64,000 nt of DNA, taken from positions 124,001-188,000 of the forward strand of contig VGFP01000002.1 in the NCBI GenBank assembly GCA_016868855.1. The letters run 5' to 3'. The notes below the pieces were generated by a model that did no database searches, was not told where the DNA came from, and was given only the letters and a program-made list of their open reading frames with translations. This DNA is from Bacteroidota bacterium. GTDB taxonomy: Bacteria; Bacteroidota; Bacteroidia; Chitinophagales; Chitinophagaceae. Shown here in pieces: positions 28,262 to 37,109 of this stretch. Within the stretch, counting starts at the first letter, position 1; every line of letters begins with the position of its first letter. Made by a program: the position numbers and the translations under genes.

Positions 28262-28942
28262 ATGCAATGGAAAAAAATCGCAAGTGATTGGTTATACTTT
28301 TCGAAGAAGGAACGATTAGGTATTTATATCATGGGTTGACTGATTGCTTTGTTATGGATATTACCAACATTTTTCGCTGGGGACCCAGATTCGCTGGAAC
28401 CCCTTAATTTTTCTGCTGTTCAACTGGACAGCATGGAAAAAATGATGTTGAAAGTGAAAATAGTTCGACCCAATGGGTCAGCCAGATCCAAGTATGCTGG
28501 GTTTCAGTCAAAGCAATTTACAATGCCTGATAAAAAGCAATCAATAGGCTTGCCGGATGTATTGGATCTCAATACCGCTGACAGCACCTCGTTGGAGGGA
28601 CTGCCTGGAATTGGTGAAAAATTATCAGCACTTATTATAAAATACCGAGAACGGCTCGGGGGATATATTTCTGTTGATCAGCTGAAGGAAGTATATGGGT
28701 TAACCGACAGCAATTTTTTAAAATTTAGGAATAGTTTGAAAATAGAAAATGGATATAAGCCTATCAAAATTCAAATTAACAAGGCGACTTATCAGGAATT
28801 GCGGCGGCACCCTTATATCAGTCATCTTTTTGCTAAATCAGTATTGGCTTATATAAAAATGCATGAATCAATCAACAGTATTGAAGAATTATCAAAGATT
28901 GGAAGCTTAGACGAACATCAAGTGAAGAAAATAGCACCGTAA
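28262..28942 (+). pseudogene. helix-hairpin-helix (ComEA-like) protein interrupted by in-frame TGA
   Basis: From ATG 28262 the frame encodes MQWKKIASDWLYFSKKERLG, the usual N terminus of Bacteroidota membrane-anchored ComEA-like proteins. It then hits TGA at 28337-28339 inside the anchor, and continues in the same frame (LIALLWILPTFF) to 28942. The rest holds two HhH units: DLNTADSTSLEGLPGIG (about residue 100 of the full frame) and INKATYQELRRHPYIS (about 175). These bind DNA non-specifically in the family. Restart at TTG 28349 would give a 197-aa product with a truncated anchor. It may be a true nonsense mutation, a sequencing error (for example TGG to TGA), or a translated restart. Confidence 0.72.
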
Positions 28943-28956
28943 ATTGATTTCCAGCT

Positions 28957-29133
28957 TTAATCTAGAAAGTCAACTTCCTGTTTGGGTACGTGTTGATCAA
29001 ACAGTTTATCGATCGCTTTGGAAAAAACAGGGAGTTTCTTTTTTGCAAACTCTTTGATGATCTGAATGGATTGTATTGCCTGCTTTTCGGTCAAATTCAC
29101 TTCTTGCATTAATTGCTTAACCAGCTCTTTCAT
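28957..29133 (-). CDS. small helical protein cotranscribed with clpX
   Basis: A 58-aa charged, all-helical protein (MKELVKQLMQEVNLTEKQ...) that I do not recognise. Its ATG is 2 nt after the clpX stop, so it is the last gene of the clpP1-clpP2-clpX transcript. The pattern of two or three amphipathic helices suggests a small helical bundle. There is no signal peptide or cysteine. A role as an adaptor or regulator of ClpXP is only a guess from position. Confidence 0.6.
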   Translation of the reverse strand: MKELVKQLMQEVNLTEKQAIQSIQIIKEFAKKKLPVFSKAIDKLFDQHVPKQEVDFLD

Positions 29134-29135
29134 GA

Positions 29136-30398
29136 TCAAGCAACTTTTAGAACATTCATTTTTGCATGTTCAAATTTCTTGGTTGCGTATGCAAGGGATA
29201 GTGTAAATTCTTTTTTATTTGAAGAAGGCAATTCGAACATCGCGTCTGTCAGCATTGTCTCGCAAATGGATCTGAGTCCCCGTGCACCCAATTTATACTC
29301 CATTGCTTTGTCGACCATGAACTCCAGGACCTCCTCTTCAATTTTCAAATCAATTCCTTCCAGCTCAAATAACTTTCTGTATTGTTTGATCAGTGCATTT
29401 TTGGGTGCAGTGAGGATTGATTTTAAAGTTTCCTTATCAAGTGGATCCAGGTACGTAACCACCGGCAATCTTCCCAAAAGTTCAGGAATCAATCCAAATG
29501 ATTTAAGGTCTTGTGCATTTACGAATTTCAGCAGGTTGTTTTTCATTTCCTCTTGCACGGACTTGTTCACATTGAAGCCAATTGCATTGGTATTGACCCT
29601 TCTTGCAATGACTTTGTCGATTCCATCGAACGCTCCGCCACAAATGAAAAGTATATTTTGGGTATTTATTTTGATGAGTTTCTGATCGGGATGCTTTCTT
29701 CCACCTTGAGGGGGAACCAGCACATCGGTGCCTTCCAGTAATTTGAGCAAACCCTGTTGAACTCCCTCTCCGCTTACATCCCTGGTAATAGAGGGATTGT
29801 CAGTTTTGCGTGCAATTTTATCGATCTCATCAATGTATACGATGCCACTCTCGGCAGCACTTACGTCATAGTTGCAGACCTGCAAGAGCCTCGTAAGGAT
29901 GCTCTCTACGTCTTCACCCACATAGCCGGCTTCTGTAAAAACAGTAGCATCAACTATGGCAAAAGGAACATTCAGGAGTTTTGCAATGGTTTTGGCTAGC
30001 AAAGTTTTCCCTGTTCCGGTTTCTCCGACCATGATGACATTGCTTTTTTCAATTTCAACATCATCATTGTTTTCACCTTTCTTGTTTTGTTTGCCCGTAT
30101 TTGCTATGGGTTGGTTGAGTCGCTTGTAATGATTGTATACGGCTACTGCAAGTATTTTTTTTGCTTCATCCTGACCAATTACATATTCATCGATGTGATT
30201 TTTGAGTTCGATGGGTTTTTTGACAGTGAGTTTGAAACCTGACTTACTATCTTTTTTTGATTCTACTTCTTGGAAAACAATTTCTTTCGCGTGGTCTACA
30301 CAAGATTCGCAAATATGACCTTCCTGGCCAGCGATCAGGATTTTTACCTCATCGCGGTTTTTGCCGCAGAATGAACAATGCAATGTAGTCTTGGCCAT
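29136..30398 (-). CDS. clpX: ATP-dependent Clp protease ATP-binding subunit ClpX
   Basis: A 420-aa AAA+ unfoldase that feeds tagged proteins into ClpP. The N-terminal zinc-binding domain has four cysteines (CSFCGKN and CESCVDH, residues 8-37). Walker A is [13 protein letters not shown] (about 125), Walker B is VYIDEIDKI (about 190), and the pore loop GYVGEDV precedes it (about 158). The ClpP-binding loop lies near [10 protein letters not shown]. It is 18 bp after clpP2. Confidence 0.96.
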   Translation of the reverse strand: MAKTTLHCSFCGKNRDEVKILIAGQEGHICESCVDHAKEIVFQEVESKKDSKSGFKLTVKKPIELKNHIDEYVIGQDEAKKILAVAVYNHYKRLNQPIANTGKQNKKGENNDDVEIEKSNVIMVGETGTGKTLLAKTIAKLLNVPFAIVDATVFTEAGYVGEDVESILTRLLQVCNYDVSAAESGIVYIDEIDKIARKTDNPSITRDVSGEGVQQGLLKLLEGTDVLVPPQGGRKHPDQKLIKINTQNILFICGGAFDGIDKVIARRVNTNAIGFNVNKSVQEEMKNNLLKFVNAQDLKSFGLIPELLGRLPVVTYLDPLDKETLKSILTAPKNALIKQYRKLFELEGIDLKIEEEVLEFMVDKAMEYKLGARGLRSICETMLTDAMFELPSSNKKEFTLSLAYATKKFEHAKMNVLKVA

Positions 30399-30416
30399 AT
30401 ATTGAATTGTACTTGG

Positions 30417-31031
30417 TTAGATTGATTTCACTACTCCATCAACAATTCCGTATTTCACGGATTCATCTGCATTCATCCAATAATCTCTGTCAAAATCTTT
30501 CATGACTTTGTCAAATGTTTGTCCGCAGTTTTCTGCAAGAATCTTTGCTCCCAGCTCTTTTATTTTTCTGATTTGTTCTGCCATGATTTCAAGATCAGCA
30601 GAAGTACCTTGTCCCCCGCCTGAAGGTTGATGTATCATTACTTCACCGTGGGGGTAAATATATCTTTTTCCTTTTTTCCCTCCGCTCAACAAAATGGATC
30701 CCATGGATGCTGCCATGCCCATGCAGATGGTTGAAACGGGCGATTTAATCATTTGCATGGTATCGTAAATGACCATACCGCTTGTTACAACACCGCCTGG
30801 TGAGTTGATGTAGAACTTGATTTCTTTGCCTGGATCCACCGCATCCAGGTACATCAAGCGCGCGGTAATATCTTTTGCGGATTTGTCATCCACCACACCC
30901 CAAAGAAATACTTTTCTTTGTTCTATGAATTTCTTGTCGAACTTGGCAACAGACAACATGTTTTCCATCATGTTCCCATTCTCTGCCGGTTCATGTTCTT
31001 CGTCGAGTCTGATTGTATTGTACATGTTCAT
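30417..31031 (-). CDS. clpP: ATP-dependent Clp protease proteolytic subunit, second copy
   Basis: A 204-aa serine protease subunit. The catalytic triad is intact: Ser in MGMAASMGS (about residue 105), His in GEVMIHQPSG (about 130) and Asp in DFDRDYWM (about 180). It is clearly divergent from the upstream copy, with an extra charged N-terminal stretch (LDEEHEPAENGN). It lies 11 bp after clpP1 and 18 bp before clpX, so all three are one operon. The two ClpPs may form a mixed tetradecamer; that is inference. Confidence 0.94.
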   Translation of the reverse strand: MNMYNTIRLDEEHEPAENGNMMENMLSVAKFDKKFIEQRKVFLWGVVDDKSAKDITARLMYLDAVDPGKEIKFYINSPGGVVTSGMVIYDTMQMIKSPVSTICMGMAASMGSILLSGGKKGKRYIYPHGEVMIHQPSGGGQGTSADLEIMAEQIRKIKELGAKILAENCGQTFDKVMKDFDRDYWMNADESVKYGIVDGVVKSI

Positions 31032-31042
31032 TTTCTTCGCTT

Positions 31043-31732
31043 TTACGCTTTCTTCTTTTTGGGATTGAGCAGGAGAACTTCATCTACCAATCCGTATTCT
31101 TTAGCCTCCTGTGCTGTCATCCAAAAATCTCTGTCGAAATCTTTGGCAATTCTGTCAACCGGCTGACCGCTGTGTTGTGCCACAACTTCATACAGTTCAT
31201 GCTTTAATTTTCTGACTTGTGAGACGGTGATTTCAATATCGCTGGCTTGTCCTCCTGCACCTGCACTTGGCTGATGCATCATGATTCTGGAATGTTTCAA
31301 CGCTGTTCTCTTGCCTGCGGTTCCAGCACACATCAATACTGCAGCCATGCTGGCAGCAACTCCGATACAAATGGTTGATACATCTGGAGTCACATATTGC
31401 ATGGTATCATAGACACCGAGTCCGGAGTAAACTGATCCACCTGGACTGTTGATATACATTTGAATATCCCTTGTACGGTCCGTGCTATCGAGAAACAACA
31501 ATTGAGCTGTAATGATATTGGCAACCTCATCAGTGATGGGGTAGCCCAAAAAGATAATCCTGTCCATCATCAACCTGCTGTAGACATCCATTACAGCTAT
31601 GTTCATGGGTCTTTCCTCAATGATGTTGGGAGTAAGGTTGGTCACCATGTGATTGGTATATCCATGCAGTGTATTACTGGAAATTCCCCTCTCTTTGATG
31701 GCAAATTTTTCAAATTCCTTTCCTAGATTCAT
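31043..31732 (-). CDS. clpP: ATP-dependent Clp protease proteolytic subunit, first copy
   Basis: A 229-aa ClpP with an intact triad: Ser in IGVAASMAAV (about residue 127), His in RIMMHQPSAG (about 152) and Asp in DFDRDFWM (about 201). A roughly 35-residue N-terminal extension precedes the conserved IIEERPMNIAVMDVYSRL and may be a propeptide. A Lys-rich tail ends the protein. It is the first gene of the clpP1-clpP2-clpX transcript. The 136-bp gap to the trigger factor gene shows no clear TAnnTTTG element. Confidence 0.95.
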   Translation of the reverse strand: MNLGKEFEKFAIKERGISSNTLHGYTNHMVTNLTPNIIEERPMNIAVMDVYSRLMMDRIIFLGYPITDEVANIITAQLLFLDSTDRTRDIQMYINSPGGSVYSGLGVYDTMQYVTPDVSTICIGVAASMAAVLMCAGTAGKRTALKHSRIMMHQPSAGAGGQASDIEITVSQVRKLKHELYEVVAQHSGQPVDRIAKDFDRDFWMTAQEAKEYGLVDEVLLLNPKKKKA

Positions 31733-31852
31733 GTTTTACAGGATTTATAATAAGCAAATTAATACAATTACAGTCCAAATAGCATGCCTGGATGCAAAGC
31801 AGACAATTTGTCTAGCTTATTTCATATTTTTTAATAAACCCCTAACAAGCTT

Positions 31853-31866
31853 CGCTGAAGTCAGCG
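31853..31866 (-). terminator. weak hairpin after trigger factor
   Basis: The inverted repeat CGCTGA/TCAGCG lies 2 bp after the tig stop but has no adjoining T run. It may weaken read-through into clpP1; it is not a classical terminator. Confidence 0.3.
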
Positions 31867-31868
31867 TA

Positions 31869-33239
31869 TCAATGTTGGTGTTTTTCTGAAAGCTTTTGAA
31901 ATTCTTCTGCAGTAATTTTTTTCTCTGTGGGTTTGGCTTGAGAAGCAGCCCAGGCAAGGACCTTGGAGCTAAATACTCTTTGGTAGGCACTTTCAACCTG
32001 TTGTTTGTCGCCCATCATTCGCTCAACGTAGCTGTCCAGCCAGTCCAGGTTTCCACCAAGGTTCATCGAACCAAAATACCCCATGAGTTGCTGACGGAGA
32101 TTGTCCATGATTTCCTCTCTGCTGACCTGCAAAGACTGTTGTGTGCCAATTTCATTGCTCAACAGTGTCCAGTGCAGTTGGTTCAAGAAACTGGGGAAGT
32201 CTTTTTCAATCGCTTCCGGTGTCTGTTCTTTTTCTCTGCTTTTCAGCAACCATTTTTTCAGGAAATCTTCGGGGAAGTCCATCTTGGTATCTTCTGAAAG
32301 GAGGTGGAAAATTTCAAGCTCCAACATATGTTGAGCCTGGTGTTTCCAATAGCCTTCTATTTGTGATTTGATTGCTGATCTGAAATCTTCTTCGTTTTTA
32401 ATTTCTTTGGCTGGCATTGCCTCTTTGAAGAAATCTTCGTCCAGTGCTCTTTTTTCAACAAATCCAATTTTAGTAATCTGCATTACAAAATATTGCTTCA
32501 GATCTTCTTTGTTGTCTTTGTCCAGTCCAAGGTCCTTTGCAAGCCAATCTCTTTCTTTGTCTTCGAATGCTTTTCCAACCTGCAGGATGATTTGTTCATC
32601 TTTTTTCTTGCCCATCAATTCTTTTTGGGTGGCGGCAGAAAAGTATTTCAACAGCAATGAGTTTTCTTTCTTCTCAGCTCCTTCCTCAACAACACCCTTT
32701 GCGTCTGATTTTTGAAATGAAACATTGAGAATATCTTCTTCATTAGAAACTGCTTCAAGTTCAGTCATTTTCCCCAGGCGTTGACGAAGTCTTTCAACTT
32801 CTTCGTTGACCATTTCTTCTGTTGTTTCAACCAAACTCAAAGTGGTCTTGGCTTTGGCCAAATCTGGTATAGAAAAATTGGGTTTCAGTCCAAGTTCAAA
32901 CGAGAAAGTATAATCCTGTGGTGTTGCGTGGTTGATTTGTGCAGGATCATTGTTGTCTTCCGGCAGCGGTTGTCCCAGGTAGGCAATGTTTTCTGTTTGC
33001 AGATATTGCATCAATTCGTTCTCAATCTTGCGCAACACTTCCTCCGTAAATACTGCTGCACCGTACATCTTTTTTACAACACCTGTCGGCACCATGCCTT
33101 TTCTGAATCCGGGAATGTTCGCGTTCTTGGCGTATTTTTTTAAAGCTGACTCGTAAGCTGGGTTGTAATCTGCTGGAGATACGGTTACCTTGATTCTTTC
33201 GTGAAGTGGAGCAATTTGCTCTCTGCTGATAGTTGCCAT
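31869..33239 (-). CDS. tig: trigger factor chaperone
   Basis: A 456-aa ribosome-associated chaperone. The ribosome-docking signature GFRKGMVPTGVVKKMYG is at about residues 42-58 in the N-terminal domain. A charged middle part and a helical C-terminal arm domain follow; the C-terminal part contains the long helices expected for substrate binding. The open frame extends upstream into tRNA-Leu, so the true start is ATG 33239. It lies 25 bp after the tRNA and probably shares its promoter, then precedes clpP1-clpP2-clpX, the common tig-clpPX order. Confidence 0.92.
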   Translation of the reverse strand: MATISREQIAPLHERIKVTVSPADYNPAYESALKKYAKNANIPGFRKGMVPTGVVKKMYGAAVFTEEVLRKIENELMQYLQTENIAYLGQPLPEDNNDPAQINHATPQDYTFSFELGLKPNFSIPDLAKAKTTLSLVETTEEMVNEEVERLRQRLGKMTELEAVSNEEDILNVSFQKSDAKGVVEEGAEKKENSLLLKYFSAATQKELMGKKKDEQIILQVGKAFEDKERDWLAKDLGLDKDNKEDLKQYFVMQITKIGFVEKRALDEDFFKEAMPAKEIKNEEDFRSAIKSQIEGYWKHQAQHMLELEIFHLLSEDTKMDFPEDFLKKWLLKSREKEQTPEAIEKDFPSFLNQLHWTLLSNEIGTQQSLQVSREEIMDNLRQQLMGYFGSMNLGGNLDWLDSYVERMMGDKQQVESAYQRVFSSKVLAWAASQAKPTEKKITAEEFQKLSEKHQH

Positions 33240-33264
33240 GTTCAATTTAATTTGGGGAAAAGAG

Positions 33265-33346
33265 TGCGGGTGGAGGGACTCGAACCCCCAAGCCTCACGG
33301 CACCAGATCCTAAGTCTGGCGTGTCTACCAATTTCACCACACCCGC
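33265..33346 (-). tRNA. tRNA-Leu (anticodon UAG)
   Basis: The 7-bp acceptor stem GCGGGTG/CACCCGC, anticodon stem-loop CCAGA-CTTAGGA-TCTGG (anticodon TAG), short class II variable arm and GGTTCGAGTCC T-arm are all present. The discriminator is A, and CCA is not encoded. Confidence 0.95.
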
Positions 33347-33385
33347 AAATGGTTAAGCTTGCAGCTGCTCTTTTCAACTGGGGTG

Positions 33386-33415
33386 CAAAGGTAACCCTTT
33401 TTGAGGGAATTAAAA
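33386..33415 (-). promoter_or_regulatory. promoter of tRNA-Leu and tig
   Basis: On the minus strand TTTT (33412-33415) is followed after 18 bp by TACCTTTG (33386-33393). Transcription would begin near 33382, about 36 nt before the tRNA. Confidence 0.55.
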
Positions 33416-33450
33416 GGCATTCCCAGGCTTTTTCAGTAAATTTGAGTAGC

Positions 33451-35688
33451 ATGAATTTGGTCGAACAAGATATGGTTGTTGCGCCTTACGCGCTGAGTGA
33501 GGAGGACGAAAAAAAGGAAATCGTTCGCCGTTACAGGGCCTTGCTTCGGACGCTTAAACCTAAATTGAAAACCGGTGATAAAACACTGGTGCGAACTGCT
33601 TTTGAAATGGCAGTGGATGCCCATAAAACCATGCGCAGGAAGAGCGGGGAGCCCTATATCTTTCACCCCCTTGCTGTTGCGATGATTTGTGTGGATGAAA
33701 TAGGATTGGGTGTGAGATCAACCATCTGTGCCTTGTTGCATGATACAGTCGAAGACACAGATATAACCTTGGATGATATCCAGAGAGAATTCGGGACTGA
33801 AATGGCAAAAATCATCGATGGTCTCACCAAGATTGCAACAGTGGTCGATAACAACACTTCCCAACAAGCGGAGAACTTCAAAAAAATATTGCTCACGCTG
33901 ACGGACGATCCCAGGGTTATTCTGATCAAGCTGGCAGATCGTTTGCACAACATGCGAACATTGGAAAGCATGAAACGGGAGAAACAGTTGAAGGTATCAT
34001 CTGAAACCGTATATGTCTATGCACCGTTGGCGCATCGCATGGGTCTCTACAATATCAAAACAGAGATGGAAGACCTGGCGATGAAGTACATGGAGCCAGA
34101 AAATTACAGAGACGTTGCAAAGAAATTGTCAGAAACAAAAAGAGAAAGATCGCGTTATATCAATGAATTCATCAAGCCAGTAAGAGAAAAACTAGATGGC
34201 ATCGGATTTGTATATGAAATATACGGCAGACCCAAATCCATTCATTCCATCTGGAATAAAATGAAAAAAAAGAATGTAGCCTTCGAAGAGGTATACGATC
34301 TTTTTGCCATCAGGGTCATCATCGACACAGCTCAAGAGAAAGAAAAAGAAAGTTGTTGGAAGGTTTATTCCATCATTGCCGATATGTACAATCCTTCTCC
34401 TGAGCGGTTGAGGGACTGGTTGAGCAATCCCAAATCCAATGGCTATGAGGCTTTGCATACAACCGTTATGGGTCCACAGGGCAAGTGGGTGGAAGTGCAA
34501 ATACGTTCCAAGCGCATGAACGAGATTGCAGAAAAAGGGCTGGCTGCACACTGGAAATACAAAGAGGGTGGAGATGAAGAGGATCGATTCGACAAATGGT
34601 TTACACAAATCAGAGAAGCATTGGGTGGGGATGATATCAGTTCCATAGATTTTTTGCAGGATTTCAAAACTTCTTTCCTTGCTGAGGAAATTTATGTTTA
34701 TACACCCAAAGGTGATGTGAAGATGTTGCCTGTGAATTCAAGTGCATTGGATTTTGCATTCACCATCCACAGTGCTATTGGATCAAAATGCATCGGAGCA
34801 AAAGTCAATCACAAGCTTGTTCCACTCAGCCATAAACTCAGAAGTGGTGACCAAATTGAAATCATTACATCCAATAAACAAAAACCAAATGAGGATTGGC
34901 TTGGATTCGTCGTTACAGCTAAAGCCAGAAGTGTCATCAAGGATGTTTTGAGGGATGAAAAAAGAAAAATTGCAGAGGATGGCAAGTATACAGCAGAAAA
35001 AAAACTGCAAAACATGGGTGCCAAACTCTCTTCCTACAACGTAGATCTTTTGGTGGATTTCTATAAAGTGCAATCACCATTGGATTTGTTTTATCGCATT
35101 GCTACCAAACAAATTGACCTAAAGGATTTGAAGGAGTTTGATGTAAAAGGGGACAAACTCGAGTTGCGAAAAATCAAAAAAGAAGAATGGGTTGAAGATA
35201 CAGTGGTCAAGCAAGATGTCAAGAAGGATACGGAGCTTGTTATTTTTGGTGAGCGCAGCGACCGGATTGCCTATACATTGGCCAACTGTTGCAAGCCCAT
35301 ACCTGGTGACGACGTTTTTGGATTTGTCTCAAGCGGAAAGGGATTGATCATTCACCGCACCAACTGTCCCAACGCAACACAACTGCTTTCCAGCTATGGC
35401 CACCGTGTGGTAAAAACCAAATGGGCCAAGAACAAGGAAATCTCATTCTTGACAGGACTCAATATCATCGGACTGGATGATGTGGGTGTCATCCATAAAA
35501 TCACCAACCTGATTTCAGGTGAACTCAAGATCAACATCAGTGCCATCACAGTAGAAGCCAAAGAGGGGATATTTGAAGGAAACATACGGTTGTATGTACA
35601 TGACAAAGAGGAATTGGATGAGCTGATTGCAGAGCTGAAACTCCTGCCGGGGATCCAGGATGTGAGGAGATATGATCTGGAATCCTGA
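33451..35688 (+). CDS. rel: bifunctional (p)ppGpp synthetase/hydrolase
   Basis: A 745-aa RelA/SpoT homologue. The HD hydrolase domain is active-looking (HDTVEDTDIT, about residue 95). The synthetase domain contains RPKSIHSIWNKM (about 260) and FAIRVI. A TGS domain (VYTPKGDVKMLP, about 415) and a C-terminal ACT domain (about 670-745) complete it. Both activities are expected, making it the main stringent-response enzyme. The longer frame from 33238 runs through the tRNA in antisense, so I use ATG 33451. purA follows 69 bp later. Confidence 0.94.
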   Translation: MNLVEQDMVVAPYALSEEDEKKEIVRRYRALLRTLKPKLKTGDKTLVRTAFEMAVDAHKTMRRKSGEPYIFHPLAVAMICVDEIGLGVRSTICALLHDTVEDTDITLDDIQREFGTEMAKIIDGLTKIATVVDNNTSQQAENFKKILLTLTDDPRVILIKLADRLHNMRTLESMKREKQLKVSSETVYVYAPLAHRMGLYNIKTEMEDLAMKYMEPENYRDVAKKLSETKRERSRYINEFIKPVREKLDGIGFVYEIYGRPKSIHSIWNKMKKKNVAFEEVYDLFAIRVIIDTAQEKEKESCWKVYSIIADMYNPSPERLRDWLSNPKSNGYEALHTTVMGPQGKWVEVQIRSKRMNEIAEKGLAAHWKYKEGGDEEDRFDKWFTQIREALGGDDISSIDFLQDFKTSFLAEEIYVYTPKGDVKMLPVNSSALDFAFTIHSAIGSKCIGAKVNHKLVPLSHKLRSGDQIEIITSNKQKPNEDWLGFVVTAKARSVIKDVLRDEKRKIAEDGKYTAEKKLQNMGAKLSSYNVDLLVDFYKVQSPLDLFYRIATKQIDLKDLKEFDVKGDKLELRKIKKEEWVEDTVVKQDVKKDTELVIFGERSDRIAYTLANCCKPIPGDDVFGFVSSGKGLIIHRTNCPNATQLLSSYGHRVVKTKWAKNKEISFLTGLNIIGLDDVGVIHKITNLISGELKINISAITVEAKEGIFEGNIRLYVHDKEELDELIAELKLLPGIQDVRRYDLES

Positions 35689-35726
35689 TGAGGATATTTA
35701 TATTTCTGCCTTACAATCCATTGACA

Positions 35727-35734
35727 TAATTTCG
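35727..35734 (+). promoter_or_regulatory. putative purA promoter, -7 element TAATTTCG
   Basis: TAATTTCG ends 23 bp before the purA ATG. A TTTC about 20 bp upstream is a poor -33 match. Confidence 0.4.
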
Positions 35735-35757
35735 CCTCTTAACATTCATTTTTCATT

Positions 35758-37020
35758 ATGGTAGATGTTTTGATCGGACTCCAATGGGGTGATGAAGGGA
35801 AAGGGAAGATCGTTGATTTTTTTGCTCCTCAATATGATATCATCGCAAGATTTCAAGGCGGACCCAATGCGGGACATACATTGTATGTAAATGGAGAGAA
35901 AATTGTATTGCATCAAATTCCTTCCGGAATATTTCATGAGAATACCATCAACCTGATTGGAAATGGTGTGGTACTGGATGCCGTTACCCTCAGAAAAGAA
36001 TACGACAAGGTTGCTGCATTTGGGGTGGAAGGAAGAAAGAATTTATTCGTTTCAGAAAGAGCCCATTTGATTTTGCCAACACACAGGGCGTTGGACAAAG
36101 CATCTGAGTTGTCAAAAGGAAATGAAAAAATAGGTTCAACCTTGAAAGGCATTGGTCCGGCCTACATGGACAAAACAGGGAGAAACGGATTAAGGGTGGG
36201 AGATTTGCTCGATAAGAATTTTACCACACAATATATCAAGCTGCGTCTCAAACACCAGCGTTTGTTGGATTCATTTGGATTCAATGAAGACATCAGTGAG
36301 TGGGAAGAAGAATTTTTTGAGGCCATCGAGTTCATGCGCACATTGAAAATTGTGAACGGTGAATATTTCATCAATGAAAAAATTGCTGCAGGAAAGAAAG
36401 TACTGGCTGAAGGTGCCCAGGGAAGCATGCTGGATGTTGATTTTGGAACATTCCCCTTTGTAACCTCTTCCAACACCATTTCAGCTGGTGTATGTACTGG
36501 ATTGGGTGTTGCCCCTCAAAAAATCAAAGACGTCATTGGTGTATCCAAGGCATATTGCACAAGGGTTGGAAGTGGACCATTTCCAACCGAGTTGCACGAT
36601 GAAACCGGTGAGCGTTTAAGGAAAATTGGTAATGAATTTGGCGCAACCACAGGGAGGCCACGCAGATGTGGTTGGATCGATCTGGTTGCATTGAATTTTG
36701 CCTGCATGGTGAATGGTGTTACGAAAATTGTCATGACCAAATCCGATGTACTGGATGCTTTTGAAGAATTATCTGTTTGTACCAGCTATGGAATAGACGG
36801 AAAGGAAGAAAAAGCAGTTCCTTATCAACTGAGCAAGGTACAAATCGACCCTGTTTATAAGAAATTCAATGGTTGGATGACCGATATTTCAAAATTGAAA
36901 AATCATGCTGATTTACCAGCAGCCATGAAAACATATATTGCATTTATCAATCAATATCTAGGTGTACCGGTATCACATATATCAAATGGTCCGGAAAGAG
37001 ACCAATTGATTACCGTTTAA
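35758..37020 (+). CDS. purA: adenylosuccinate synthetase
   Basis: A 420-aa GTP-dependent enzyme of AMP synthesis (IMP plus aspartate to adenylosuccinate). The N-terminal QWGDEGKGKIVD is the phosphate-binding loop with catalytic Asp; GPNAGHT holds the catalytic His (about residue 41). GIGPAYMDKTGRNGLRV and TTGRPRRCGW are other active-site parts. Length is normal. The product GTP/AMP balance ties in with the upstream Rel gene only loosely. Confidence 0.96.
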   Translation: MVDVLIGLQWGDEGKGKIVDFFAPQYDIIARFQGGPNAGHTLYVNGEKIVLHQIPSGIFHENTINLIGNGVVLDAVTLRKEYDKVAAFGVEGRKNLFVSERAHLILPTHRALDKASELSKGNEKIGSTLKGIGPAYMDKTGRNGLRVGDLLDKNFTTQYIKLRLKHQRLLDSFGFNEDISEWEEEFFEAIEFMRTLKIVNGEYFINEKIAAGKKVLAEGAQGSMLDVDFGTFPFVTSSNTISAGVCTGLGVAPQKIKDVIGVSKAYCTRVGSGPFPTELHDETGERLRKIGNEFGATTGRPRRCGWIDLVALNFACMVNGVTKIVMTKSDVLDAFEELSVCTSYGIDGKEEKAVPYQLSKVQIDPVYKKFNGWMTDISKLKNHADLPAAMKTYIAFINQYLGVPVSHISNGPERDQLITV

Positions 37021-37040
37021 TCATTGATAATTTTTAGGAA

Positions 37041-37059
37041 AAATATTTTTAAAATATTT
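37041..37059. repeat. AT-only perfect inverted repeat
   Basis: AAATATTTT and AAAATATTT flank a single T between purA and the charged-protein gene. It might be a weak hairpin or a protein-binding site. Confidence 0.35.
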
Positions 37060-37109
37060 GGTGATATAAAAAAGTCTCAGAAATTTTACACTGAAATTTC
37101 CTGTTGATT

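Noticed and set aside
33238-33450. N-terminal extension of the Rel protein
   Set aside because: This open stretch is the antisense of tRNA-Leu and its promoter; the family alignment starts at ATG 33451.
33240-33452. N-terminal extension of trigger factor
   Set aside because: The frame reads through tRNA-Leu; the conserved protein begins at MATISREQ (33239).
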